This document shows positions 40,798-49,948 of a stretch of 64,000 nucleotides of DNA, one piece after another. Made by a program: the position numbers and the translations under genes. The DNA is taken from NCBI RefSeq assembly GCF_004216475.1, contig NZ_CP022303.1, positions 186,001 to 250,000 on the forward strand, in the 5' to 3' direction. This stretch comes from Thalassococcus sp. S3 (GTDB taxonomy: Bacteria; Pseudomonadota; Alphaproteobacteria; Rhodobacterales; Rhodobacteraceae). How positions within the stretch are numbered: the first letter of the stretch is position 1; each line of letters opens with the position of its first letter. The notes below the pieces were generated by a model. The model saw nothing but the letters and a program-made list of their open reading frames with translations. It did not search any database and was not told the DNA's origin.

Positions 40798-42833
40798 GAC
40801 GCTGGGGCCTGATCGCGCTTGCGCTGCTGCTGTTGGTCGCGGCGGGCGCGCGGGACGCGTTCGATGCCTGGATCGCGCGGACGGATCTTCCGCTGCTCCT
40901 GGCCGAAACCTCTGTCGAGGTGCGGGACCGGAACGGGGCACTTTTGCGCGCCTATCAGGTGGAGGAGGGCCGATGGCGCATGGATCTGTCAGTCGAGGCC
41001 GTCGATCCCCGGTATCTCGAGATGCTGGTGGTCTATGAGGACAAGCGGTTTTGGCGCCATGGCGGCGTCGATCTGCTGGCTCTGGCACGCGCCGTCGGAC
41101 AGGTGGCCTGGAACGGCCGGGTGGTCTCAGGCGGATCGACACTGACGATGCAGGTGGCGCGCCTTCTGGAGAACAGCGGCACCGGGGCCTGGCCCGGAAA
41201 GCTGCGCCAGATGCGGCTGGCCTGGGCGCTGGAGCGACGGATGAGCAAGCGGGAGATCCTGACGCTCTATCTGCTCCATGCGCCTTACGGGGGGAATATC
41301 GAAGGTCTGCGGGCGGCGACCCTGTCCTGGTTCGGCAAGGAACCGCACCGCCTGACGCCGTCCGAGGCTGCGTTTCTTGTTGCGCTGCCTCAGGCGCCCG
41401 AAGCCAGGCGACCGGACCGAGCGCCACAGGCCGCTCTTGCAGCACGCGACCGGGTGCTGAGCCGCCTTGCGCGGGCCGGAGTGCTGACCGGCGAAGAGCA
41501 AGACGCCGCGCGAGAGACCCGGCTGCCGGACCGCATGCGACCGATGCCGCGATATGCGCCTCACCTTTCCGATCGAGTGGTCCGGTCCCGCCCCGGCACG
41601 ATGCGCCATGATCTTACCGTGGACCTGCCGGTACAGCGCGCGATGGAGGTGCTGTTGCGCGAGGCGGTGCGCGGCAAGGCGGGCCGCCTGTCGGCCGCGA
41701 TTGTCGTTGCGGATCACAGAAGCGGGGAAGGTCTGGCGTCTGTCGGGTCTCCGGTCTATGCGGCGGGTGCGCATCAGGGTTTTGTCGATATGACCCGGGC
41801 GTTGAGATCGCCGGGGTCGACGCTGAAGCCGCTGGTCTACGGGCTGGCCTTCGACCGGGGGCTCGTCCATCCCGAAACGCTGATCCATGACGGGCCGGTG
41901 CAGATCGGACGATATGCGCCGCGGAATTTCGACGGGATCTTTCGGGGCGATATACGGATCCGCGATGCATTGACGCTGTCGCTGAATATTCCGGTCGTGT
42001 TGCTGACGCAGGAGATGGGCGCCGCGCGCCTGATGGTGGCCCTGAGGCGTGCGGGGGTGCCGGCACGACTGTCGGGTGGCAAGCCGGGTCTTGCCGTCTC
42101 TCTTGGTGGCGTTGGCGTGAGCCTTGAGGGTCTCGTGCAGCTTTACGCGGGTCTGGCAGGTGGCGGCGAGGGCCGGCCGTTGCGCTGGTCCGCGGATGTG
42201 AAGCCGGCCCCGGTCAAACGGGTGATGGGGGAGGTGGCGGCCTGGCAGGTGGGTCATATCCTGGCCGGCCTCGCGCCGCCGCCTGGCGCGGCAGCGGGCG
42301 TGCTGGCTTACAAGACGGGGACGTCCTACGGGCATCGCGACGCATGGGCCATTGGCTGGGATGGACGCCACGTGATCGGCGTCTGGATGGGGCGCGCGGA
42401 CGGAACGCCGGTTCCGGGCGCCTTCGGCGGCGATCTTGCCGCACCGGTTCTGTTCGAGGCTTTCAACCGGCTCAAGCCACGCTTCGATCCGCTGCCGCCG
42501 CCTCCGGCGGCGACGCTTCTGGTCGGTGCTGCGCACCTTCCGCCACCGCTGCAAAGGTTTCGGCCAAGGGGCGCGGGCTTCGCCCGCGATGCCGCTGCGC
42601 CGCAGCTTGTCTTTCCGCCGGACGGTGCAGTCCTCGCCTCCGGCTCGGATCCGCTGACGCTCAAGCTCAGGGGCGGCACGCCTCCCTTCGCGGTGCTGCG
42701 GGACGGCGCGCCGCTGCGCACCGGCATCCGGCAGCGGGAGGTCGAGGTGCCACGTCCGGGACCAGGTTTTGCGACGTTCAGCGTGGTGGATGCCGCGGGC
42801 CAGGCTGATCGCGTTCAGATCCAACACCGATAA
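40794..42833 (+). CDS. pbpC: Penicillin-binding protein 1C (bifunctional)
   Basis: PBP1C carries a glycosyltransferase (GT51) domain with EDKRFWRHGGVD and GGSTLTMQVARLLE. Its transpeptidase has SxxK at Ser342 (STLK), SxN at Ser396 (SLN) and KTG at 507-509. It also has the PBP1C-specific C-terminal beta domain (LRGGTPPFAVLRDG). A single N-terminal helix anchors it in the inner membrane. At 679 residues it is slightly short for the family. It starts within ATGA at the end of the A2M gene, so the two are translationally coupled, as in E. coli yfhM-pbpC. Confidence 0.94.
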   Translation: MRRWGLIALALLLLVAAGARDAFDAWIARTDLPLLLAETSVEVRDRNGALLRAYQVEEGRWRMDLSVEAVDPRYLEMLVVYEDKRFWRHGGVDLLALARAVGQVAWNGRVVSGGSTLTMQVARLLENSGTGAWPGKLRQMRLAWALERRMSKREILTLYLLHAPYGGNIEGLRAATLSWFGKEPHRLTPSEAAFLVALPQAPEARRPDRAPQAALAARDRVLSRLARAGVLTGEEQDAARETRLPDRMRPMPRYAPHLSDRVVRSRPGTMRHDLTVDLPVQRAMEVLLREAVRGKAGRLSAAIVVADHRSGEGLASVGSPVYAAGAHQGFVDMTRALRSPGSTLKPLVYGLAFDRGLVHPETLIHDGPVQIGRYAPRNFDGIFRGDIRIRDALTLSLNIPVVLLTQEMGAARLMVALRRAGVPARLSGGKPGLAVSLGGVGVSLEGLVQLYAGLAGGGEGRPLRWSADVKPAPVKRVMGEVAAWQVGHILAGLAPPPGAAAGVLAYKTGTSYGHRDAWAIGWDGRHVIGVWMGRADGTPVPGAFGGDLAAPVLFEAFNRLKPRFDPLPPPPAATLLVGAAHLPPPLQRFRPRGAGFARDAAAPQLVFPPDGAVLASGSDPLTLKLRGGTPPFAVLRDGAPLRTGIRQREVEVPRPGPGFATFSVVDAAGQADRVQIQHR

Positions 42834-42852
42834 TCAAAGAGGGAGAGAGACG

Positions 42853-43689
42853 ATGTTTCGATTTTTCAGTGCCATGTGTCTGGGCGCGTTAGCGGCTGGT
42901 TCAGCGCTGGCCGCCTGTGCAACGGATGCGCAGATCTCGGCCTTTGTGGAGGATTACATGGCCAACACGCCGACGGCTGCGTTGGCGGCGGATGGCACGA
43001 TGGAGGATGCGCTTTGCACGCAAGCCAAGGTGGCGGAGGCGCTGAGCGCCAAGATGGGGCCGGTCATTGGCTACAAGGCGGGGCTGACCAGTCGCCCTGC
43101 GCAGGAGCGGTTTGGCGTGGAGGAACCGGTGCACGGCGTGCTGTACCGGGACATGATGCTGGAGGATGGCGCGTCGGTGCCGGTTCAGTTCGGCGCGATC
43201 CCGATGTTCGAAGCGGATCTGGTCCTTGTGGTCGGCAGTGAAGCCATCAACCAGGCCCAGAACAGCCGGGAGGTGATGACGCATCTTTCAGCCATCCACC
43301 CCTTCATCGAATTGCCGGATCTGACCTATGCACAGGGTGAGCCGATCAACGCTGTCACGCTGACCGCCATCGGCGTGGCGCCGAAGCTGGGTGTTCTTGG
43401 GCCGGCGCTGGACGTCCCGGATCATGACGCATTGTCGGAGATGAACGTGACGGTCACCGCAGCGGACGGCACCCTGTTGGCGGAGGCCCCGGGGGCCGCG
43501 GTGCTGGGGCATCCAGCGAATTCGGTGCTTTGGCTGGTTTCAAAGGGGATTGAATTGAAGCCCGGTGATCTGGTGAGCGTCGGATCCATCGGCCCCCTGA
43601 TCCCGCCGGCGAAGGCCAAAGGGGGCGCAACTGTCCGCTACCTGGGTCTGCCGGGCGATCCCGAGGTCAGCGTGGTCTTTGAAGAATAG
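42853..43689 (+). CDS. Exported 2-keto-4-pentenoate hydratase/FAH-like protein
   Basis: The 278-residue protein has a signal peptide (LGALAAGSALA, cleavage before ACATDA). The mature part belongs to the MhpD hydratase branch of the fumarylacetoacetate hydrolase superfamily: GYKAGLTSRPAQERFGV, FEADLVLVVG, and the C-terminal LKPGDLVSVGSIGPL. Cytosolic relatives hydrate 2-oxopent-4-enoate in aromatic breakdown with a divalent metal. Export to the periplasm is unusual for the fold, so its job here is unknown. GGGAGAGAG upstream of the ATG acts as ribosome site. It follows pbpC by 19 bases. Confidence 0.75.
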   Translation: MFRFFSAMCLGALAAGSALAACATDAQISAFVEDYMANTPTAALAADGTMEDALCTQAKVAEALSAKMGPVIGYKAGLTSRPAQERFGVEEPVHGVLYRDMMLEDGASVPVQFGAIPMFEADLVLVVGSEAINQAQNSREVMTHLSAIHPFIELPDLTYAQGEPINAVTLTAIGVAPKLGVLGPALDVPDHDALSEMNVTVTAADGTLLAEAPGAAVLGHPANSVLWLVSKGIELKPGDLVSVGSIGPLIPPAKAKGGATVRYLGLPGDPEVSVVFEE

Positions 43690-43695
43690 CAGTTT

Positions 43696-43820
43696 CGCCG
43701 CGCGGTGCGCGGCGACCGACCGTGGGACTGCGTCCCCCGGACCCCCGCGCTGCCTCCATGCAGGACGTGTCACAGTGCGTGAGAGGTCCTGGTTTGGATA
43801 TTTCTGACCCAAAGAAGGGA
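43696..43820. repeat. Hairpins plus intergenic element, variant A
   Basis: A perfect 8-bp stem (cgccgcgc 43696-43703, gcgcggcg 43707-43714) is followed by a C/G-rich stretch. Then comes GGATATTTCTGACCCAAAG (start 43796) with AAGGGA after it. The next base begins TCA, the stop codon of the converging exporter gene. Compare the copy ending at 300. Confidence 0.6.
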
Positions 43821-44741
43821 TCAGCGCGGGCGCCATGATGTCCATCCAAGCGCGACAAGCAGGCCGAGCGTGGCAATGATTGCGCCCATAATTTCGGTCA
43901 AGCTTGGGATTTCACCGCTGATAGGCGCGCCGATTGTCAGCGTGAAGACTGGAACAAGTGCGGGAAAAAGAGCTGCGGTGCCTGCCCCTAAAAGTGCAAC
44001 GGCGCGTCCGAACGCCAAGATCGCCAGCACGCTTGCGCAAAGTCCGTGAACGATCATCTGCACCAGAAGGACCTGCGTGGGCAAAGCCTGGATCGGCGCC
44101 CATCCGAACAGCAAAAGACAGAGCGGCGCGATGGTCAGACCGGACAGGACTGCGATTGCCGCGGCGGCCTGCAGCCCACCGATCTGCCAGTGCTTGAGCA
44201 GCAGTGTGAAGACCGCCCAGCAGAGGCCCGCGCCTATGAAGAGCAGATCGCCCCGCCAGGCGCCGTCCAACGGAACGCCGCTTTGCCCGAAACCGATAAA
44301 GAGAAGGCCCAGCACGATCAGCCCTGCTCCGGCAAAGCGGACCAGAGGCGCCCGTTCGCCCAACACCAGCGCCGCTCCGATCAGACTGCTGAGCGCGGCC
44401 ACCGATGGCTGGATCACAGCACCGTGGGCCAGCGGGGCGTAGGTATAGCCTAGCACCGTAAGGCCAAAAAACGGAGGGCCTGCAAAGAGGCTGAGCGCGA
44501 TGCCTCGTCGCCATCCCACGCCCCCCAGATCACCGATCCCCCGAGCGAGCACCCAGGGAAGGACGATCAAGGCCGCGGTTCCAAAACGCAGGACCAGAAG
44601 GTCCGATGGTCGCAGACCGGCTATTGTGCCGGTGCGGGTGGCGATCATGAAGCTTGCCCACATGACCGACGCCGCGACACCATAAAACACACCCGCACGC
44701 CACGCGGCAGTCGGGTCTGCGGAAGAAGTGGGGACGGACAT
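43821..44741 (-). CDS. EamA-family (DMT) transporter
   Basis: The 306-residue protein has ten hydrophobic segments in two EamA repeats (VMWASFMIATRTG and LCWAVFTLLLKHW openings). This is the drug/metabolite transporter superfamily. Members export amino acids, sugars or other metabolites. The substrate cannot be read from the sequence. Its TGA stop is the first three bases after the variant A intergenic element. Confidence 0.85.
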   Translation of the reverse strand: MSVPTSSADPTAAWRAGVFYGVAASVMWASFMIATRTGTIAGLRPSDLLVLRFGTAALIVLPWVLARGIGDLGGVGWRRGIALSLFAGPPFFGLTVLGYTYAPLAHGAVIQPSVAALSSLIGAALVLGERAPLVRFAGAGLIVLGLLFIGFGQSGVPLDGAWRGDLLFIGAGLCWAVFTLLLKHWQIGGLQAAAAIAVLSGLTIAPLCLLLFGWAPIQALPTQVLLVQMIVHGLCASVLAILAFGRAVALLGAGTAALFPALVPVFTLTIGAPISGEIPSLTEIMGAIIATLGLLVALGWTSWRPR

Positions 44742-45152
44742 GGCATGGCCTTCGCATGTACACTTTGGGCTGACCTATCAAGGTGCCGGGAGGAAGGCGA
44801 GGTGAAGACCGTGCGAGCTTGTTGCGGCCCAGGAGCGAAAGCAGGATGTTCCAGCCGTCGACACTGGGCTGACAGCGTTCTGCCTGTTGACGGTTGAGGG
44901 CTTCAGGGGCGGTAAAGCAACGCTGCCGCATTCCATCGAAGCGCAATTGTCCAGAAAGTCGACCTCAACGGTCGTTGTTGGGACAATGCTGAGGAACCGG
45001 AACGAACTGTCATATGAGACGGGAGACTTTGGGCCGTCCCTTTGCGCACATGTCCACAAAGCGGCATCAGAGCTTCTTTGCTGTTGAAGGAGGCGCTCCC
45101 TGCCGGGGGGACGCTTGTCAATCCAGGCTGCCTGTGAGGCCGCAGCGCCCGC
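44742..45152. other. Unassigned 411-bp stretch between exporter and membrane operon
   Basis: I cannot support a gene here. Both strands hold short overlapping open frames of 66-138 codons that share no motif with families I know and lack clear ribosome sites. I found no terminator, tRNA-like fold or repeat. It could be decayed coding sequence or an untranslated region. Confidence 0.5.
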
Positions 45153-47195
45153 CTAGCGACGACCTTCCCGCAGCCAACCGCCGACGATAAAGGCCGAGGC
45201 GAGGAGCAGAACCAGCCAGGCCGGCATCAGCGGCAATTGTGTTACATCCCGCGTCTCGTAGGCTTCTCTCGGCGTCAGCCCGATCCAGCCCCGTCCGGCT
45301 GCCGGACGACCCTCGCGTACGTTGCGCAGGTTCGGCAGGCCGTCTTCAAGACTGAGAATACCGCCACGCAGCGGGTTGATCACCGGGGCCAGCACGTCGC
45401 CGGTGGCAATGGTCTGTTCGAACTCGCGAGGGGCTGCCGGGCCGAGGCCGATAACAGCCTCCTGATCGCCTTCACTCAGCCGGTAGAGCCCGATTTCCGG
45501 TCCATCGTACAAAGCCTCGAACCGACCGGGCGACACTTCGTCCAGATCAAGCTCCACCGTTTCCCCGTTGGGCCTTGTGATGGTCACCGGGCCGATCTCT
45601 TCATCCAATGTCCGGCGGATGATGCGCATGCGCTGACCGGTTGCTTCGGCTGACAAGGCTTCCTCCTCCAGTTCCGGTTCCTTCATCATCCAATGGGCAA
45701 GCCGGCGCAGCAATTCAAGTTGCGGCCCGCCGCCCTCGAACCCCCGGTTCCAGAGCCAGGCGTGGTCGGAGGCGAGCATGGCAACGCGTCCTTCGCCGAC
45801 GCGGTCGAGGATGAGAAGCGGCCGTTCCTCGGTGCCGGACATCACCACGTCACCCGATCTGGGATCGACATCAATCTGACGCAACCAAGGTCCCCAGCTT
45901 TCGGCATCGCCCAGATCGGCGGTCACAGGATGGCGGTTGCCGATATCCGTGACGCTGGGTTGATAGCGCTGTTCGATCACCCTTGCGCTGGGCTGGGCGG
46001 GTAGGATGCGGCTGAGCGGAGACCGATAGATACTGTCCGCGCTTGCGAAATCAGGCCCAGCCGCGACCAGAACCGCGCCCCCGGCATCGACGTAATTCGC
46101 GACGTTGTCGAGATAGATGGCGGGCAGAATGCCGCGTCTCTTGTAGCGGTCGAAAATGATCAGGTCGAAATCGTCGATCTTTTCCAGAAACAGCTCCCGC
46201 GTCGGGAAGGCGATCAGGCTCAGCTCTCCCACCGGCACGCCGTCCTGCTTTTCCGGTGGGCGCAGGATGGTGAAATGCACCAGATCGACGGAGCTGTCGG
46301 ATTTCAGAAGGTTGCGCCAGGTGCGTCCGCCCTGATGCGGCTCGCCCGAGACCAGAAGCACGCGCAGCCGGTCGCGCACGCCGTTCATTTGGATCAGCGC
46401 GGTGTTGTTGCGGTCGGTGAGCTCGCCCTCTGCTTCGGGTACGGTGAATTGCAAGACGTTTCGCCCGCCGTGGGGCAGCGTAACGGGCAGCTCGATATCT
46501 TCGCCGACTGGTACTTCGAAGCGCTGCGCCTCTTCCCCGTCGACAGAAATGTCGAGCGGTGCCATGCGGGGCCCTTCGGGTGCGGCGCCGCTGTCTTCGA
46601 TCCGCAGGGTCAGGGTGACCGGCTCGCCGATAATGGCGAAAGCCGGTGCGTTTCGTACGATAAGGCGCCGGTCCCAATCATCTTCCCGACCGGTCATCAG
46701 CAGATGCATGGGCGCGGGCAGCACGGGCGCGCGCTCAAGATCATGCAGGCGCCCATCGCTCAGCGCAATGATGCCGGCGATCCGCGCACGCGGTTCTTCG
46801 GCCAGCACATCGTTGAGTGCGGTCATCAGCTCCGTGCCGGAATTGCCTTCGCCGTCGCGAACCGTGACACGCCGCAATTCGGTGTTGTCCCGCGCCTCGA
46901 TAGCCGCCGCAAGTTGGTTCGCTGCGGTTTCCGTCTGCTCGGCCCGATCCGAAAGTTGCTGACTGGCGCTCTCATCCTCCAGCATCACCATGATATCGGT
47001 GAGCGGTGCGCGATCTTCCTCTTGATAGACGGGACCGGTCAGTGCGGCGAGGATGATCAGTGCGGCAAGGCCACGCAAAGCCCAGCCCGACAGACCACGC
47101 CAAAGCGCAAGGCCAATCGCGACGACGGCAATGGCGCCCACGATGGCCAGCACGGGCCAGGGCAGGAGCGGATCAAAGAGCACCGTCCCGTTCAT
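45153..47195 (-). CDS. Membrane protein with glutamine-amidotransferase-like domain
   Basis: The 680-residue protein has two N-terminal membrane helices and one at the C-terminus (LPLMPAWLVLLLASAFIVGGW). The large middle domain has VWA/BatA-like features (IMVMLEDESASQ) and a class I glutamine-amidotransferase-like fold (LRVLLVSGEPHQGG, VDAGGAVLVAAGP, LLILDRVGEGRVAMLASDHAWLW) without an obvious catalytic Cys. It is the last gene of the MoxR operon, with a 4-base overlap. It probably works with the DUF4159 protein in the inner membrane. Function unknown. Confidence 0.7.
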   Translation of the reverse strand: MNGTVLFDPLLPWPVLAIVGAIAVVAIGLALWRGLSGWALRGLAALIILAALTGPVYQEEDRAPLTDIMVMLEDESASQQLSDRAEQTETAANQLAAAIEARDNTELRRVTVRDGEGNSGTELMTALNDVLAEEPRARIAGIIALSDGRLHDLERAPVLPAPMHLLMTGREDDWDRRLIVRNAPAFAIIGEPVTLTLRIEDSGAAPEGPRMAPLDISVDGEEAQRFEVPVGEDIELPVTLPHGGRNVLQFTVPEAEGELTDRNNTALIQMNGVRDRLRVLLVSGEPHQGGRTWRNLLKSDSSVDLVHFTILRPPEKQDGVPVGELSLIAFPTRELFLEKIDDFDLIIFDRYKRRGILPAIYLDNVANYVDAGGAVLVAAGPDFASADSIYRSPLSRILPAQPSARVIEQRYQPSVTDIGNRHPVTADLGDAESWGPWLRQIDVDPRSGDVVMSGTEERPLLILDRVGEGRVAMLASDHAWLWNRGFEGGGPQLELLRRLAHWMMKEPELEEEALSAEATGQRMRIIRRTLDEEIGPVTITRPNGETVELDLDEVSPGRFEALYDGPEIGLYRLSEGDQEAVIGLGPAAPREFEQTIATGDVLAPVINPLRGGILSLEDGLPNLRNVREGRPAAGRGWIGLTPREAYETRDVTQLPLMPAWLVLLLASAFIVGGWLREGRR

Positions 47196-49948
47196 TGGCC
47201 CAACCTGTCAAGGAGCGCGGGCACATGGACCTGATCGGATTTATAATTGCCTGTCAGAACGTGCATGACGAGGTTCACACCGAAACGAAAGGCCAGTTCT
47301 CTCTGCCGTTCTCCTGCAAATCCGCGTCCGATGGGCAAAAGCGTGCGTCCCTGGTCGTCCACCGCCCAGGCCGAGGCCCAGTCGTTCCCACCGATCACCA
47401 CGGGGGTAACCCCGTCATTCAGATTGCGAAATGGCATGCCCTCGATCTGCTCTGCATCCGGGGGGGCGGCTTCCACCCAGACACCGTCACCCGTGTGGCG
47501 CCCAGGGAAATCCTGCAGAAGGTAAAACGTGCGCGTCAGCACGTGATCGGCGGGCAGTGGCTCTAGCGGTGGTACGTCCAGGGGGCCCGCGATCTGCTGC
47601 AGCTTTCGTCCGTTGGGGCTGGCCGTGCCATAGCGCGCGATGTCCGCGTCCCGTGTGTCAAAGAGGATCAGACCACCCGACCGCAGATAGGCGTTCAGTT
47701 TGGCATAGGCCTCGGCTGACGGGGTGGGTTGCGAGGGGACGATGGGCCAGTAGAGGATGGGAAAAAACGACAGCTCGTCACGTTCCAGATCCACGCCAAT
47801 CGGGTTTGCCGGTTCCACCGAGGTCCGGAAGAAAAGGGTGTCGGACAGTCCGCGCAGACCGGCCCTTGCGATGTCGTCGATCCGACCATCACCCGTGATG
47901 ACATGCGCAAGAACCACTTCCGATGTGGCTTCGATGGCGCGCGCGTCTTCCTGGGCGGCAACTGGGGATGTGTGGAACGCGGCGATGACGAATGCGGTGA
48001 CGGGAACGGCTGTGCGCGCGGCCCCGAGGCGGCCCGACAGGGCCAACGAGGCAATCACGTCCAGCAGTAGAAGACCGATAGCAAGGCTCAGCAGCACACC
48101 GCCAAGCGGAACCTCCTCACGCACAGTCAGACCCTCCACGGGAATGCGGGCCGGCCAGAATGCGGGGGTCAGAACCGCGTCCGGGGTCAGTACGTTTCGG
48201 GCCAGCGTGCGGTCGCCTGTCTGGTAAAGGCCGGGAAGCATCTCGGGTCCGATCGGCGCATCGACAAGGCGGGGTCCGTCCACGCCGGGCAGGTTTCCGG
48301 CCTCCTCCATCCGTCCGTAACCGTCCAGCACCTGCACCGGGGTCCAGACCGTACCTTCCAGATCTCCTGCTTCAGGAGTTTGGGCCGCCGATGACACGGC
48401 CAAACGTTCCAGCATTTCGACGAAGAGGCCAGACAGGGGCAGGCTGGACCATTCGGCATTGGCCGTGACGTGGAAAAGGACCACCTGCCCTTGTCCGATC
48501 TCCTTGCGTGTCACCAATGGTGTTCCATCGGTCAATGCAGCGATGACCCGTTCGGCAAGCGTGGGATCCGGCTGGGCCATCACTTGCGCCGAGACGGCGA
48601 CATCCGGCGGGACCCGCAAGCCGAAAAAGGGCGAACTCTCTGGAAAGGGCGCCAACGCTTTCGGTTCCCCCCAACTCATCGCCCCTCCGACGCTGCGCCC
48701 CCCGGCACGCAGACGCACAGGCATCAAGGGATGCTCGTCCGTTCGGCTGATGTCACTCGCTGCGAGGCGGGGCCCGGCAAATCGCAGCAGCATGCCACCG
48801 TTTTCGACCCACTCGCTCAGCGCGTCCTCTTCGCCCGGTGCGAGCGTTGCGACGTCAGCCAGAACGATCACGTCGGGATTGGCAGGCAAAAGATCCAGGA
48901 TCGCCCCGTTGAGCAGATCCGCGGTCGGAAGCAGGGCCTGCCTCAGGTAGTGGAGGGGCGAGAGAAGCTCCAACCCCTCGCGATCTTCGCGTCCCGCGAT
49001 CAGTGCGACTTCGCGGCGGCGCAGGCTGTCATCGGTCAGTGTCACGGCACCTGCCGCGCGCTGTCCCTGGATTTCAAATCGCGTGATCCGCCCGCGCAGC
49101 TCCGAGGGCAAGGACAACGCGGTCTGTGCGCTGTCCGACCCTCCTTCGAAGGTGGCCGTGGCGCTTGCCAGCGTACGTTCGACCCCTGCCGGATCGCGGC
49201 CTTGCGCCACGATTGTGATCTCTCTCTCGCTCGTGGTTTCAGAGCGCGTGGCATTAAGCTGCACTGCGCCGTCCTCGAACGCTGCCGGTCTCAGCCCAAC
49301 CACGGACGACCCTGTCTGGAACACCCGCACCTCGCCACGGGCTTCGAGCGCTGCAAGAACGGCATCGCGCCCCGGATGGGTCAGCCCGTCGCTCAGCCAG
49401 GCGGTATCGAAATCCGTCTCTCCGAACGCGGCAATCATGGTTTCGACCTGCGCCTCGCCCGGCTGCCATGGCGTTGGTGACAAGCCTGCAATGCGGCTCA
49501 TCCAAACATCGGCGGCCTGGAATACCGGCGCTTCCGGTCGGGTGAGCTGTACGATGGCCACGGTCCGACCCGCGCGCCCTGCATCGGTCAACTCCGCCTC
49601 GAGACGCTCCATCTTCTCCTGCCAGCGTGTTGCGCCCGCCCAGCTTCCGTCCAAAAGGATCAAAAGCGGGCCCCGCCCCGCTGTTTCGGCCTGCGGATTA
49701 AGAACCGGTCCGGCGAGCCCCAGGATAATCGCAGCGACCGCCAGCATGCGCAGCAACAAAAGCCACCAGGGTGTCCGATCCGAAACCTGCTCGTCATCCT
49801 TGAGGCCCAGCAGCAGCACGACACCGGGAAAGAGCCTGCGGATCGGAGCGGGCGGAACGGCGCGCAGGATCAGCCAGAGGATCGGCAAGGCGAGAAGTCC
49901 CAGCAAAAGCCAGGGCGCGGTAAATCCGATGCCGCCCAGAACCGTCAT
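47192..49948 (-). CDS. BatA-like membrane protein with C-terminal DUF4159 domain
   Basis: The 918-residue protein begins with the BatA/Aerotolerance N-terminal pair of helices (WLLLGLLALPILWLILRAVPP and WWLLLLRMLAVAAIILGLAGP). It has a VWA-like segment (PLLILLDGSWAG) and more helices near residue 620-680. The DUF4159 domain at the end (FFPILYWPIVP, LRSGGLILFDTRDAD, LTRTFYLLQDFPGR) is a glutamine-amidotransferase-like fold. The start is set by ATGA overlap with the DUF58 gene. Such proteins accompany MoxR chaperones in Rhodobacterales. Their substrate is not known. Confidence 0.8.
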   Translation of the reverse strand: MTVLGGIGFTAPWLLLGLLALPILWLILRAVPPAPIRRLFPGVVLLLGLKDDEQVSDRTPWWLLLLRMLAVAAIILGLAGPVLNPQAETAGRGPLLILLDGSWAGATRWQEKMERLEAELTDAGRAGRTVAIVQLTRPEAPVFQAADVWMSRIAGLSPTPWQPGEAQVETMIAAFGETDFDTAWLSDGLTHPGRDAVLAALEARGEVRVFQTGSSVVGLRPAAFEDGAVQLNATRSETTSEREITIVAQGRDPAGVERTLASATATFEGGSDSAQTALSLPSELRGRITRFEIQGQRAAGAVTLTDDSLRRREVALIAGREDREGLELLSPLHYLRQALLPTADLLNGAILDLLPANPDVIVLADVATLAPGEEDALSEWVENGGMLLRFAGPRLAASDISRTDEHPLMPVRLRAGGRSVGGAMSWGEPKALAPFPESSPFFGLRVPPDVAVSAQVMAQPDPTLAERVIAALTDGTPLVTRKEIGQGQVVLFHVTANAEWSSLPLSGLFVEMLERLAVSSAAQTPEAGDLEGTVWTPVQVLDGYGRMEEAGNLPGVDGPRLVDAPIGPEMLPGLYQTGDRTLARNVLTPDAVLTPAFWPARIPVEGLTVREEVPLGGVLLSLAIGLLLLDVIASLALSGRLGAARTAVPVTAFVIAAFHTSPVAAQEDARAIEATSEVVLAHVITGDGRIDDIARAGLRGLSDTLFFRTSVEPANPIGVDLERDELSFFPILYWPIVPSQPTPSAEAYAKLNAYLRSGGLILFDTRDADIARYGTASPNGRKLQQIAGPLDVPPLEPLPADHVLTRTFYLLQDFPGRHTGDGVWVEAAPPDAEQIEGMPFRNLNDGVTPVVIGGNDWASAWAVDDQGRTLLPIGRGFAGERQRELAFRFGVNLVMHVLTGNYKSDQVHVPALLDRLGQ

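Noticed and set aside
44778..45059. 93-codon minus-strand frame
   Set aside because: No ribosome site, no recognisable domain, and overlapping open frames of similar size on the other strand.
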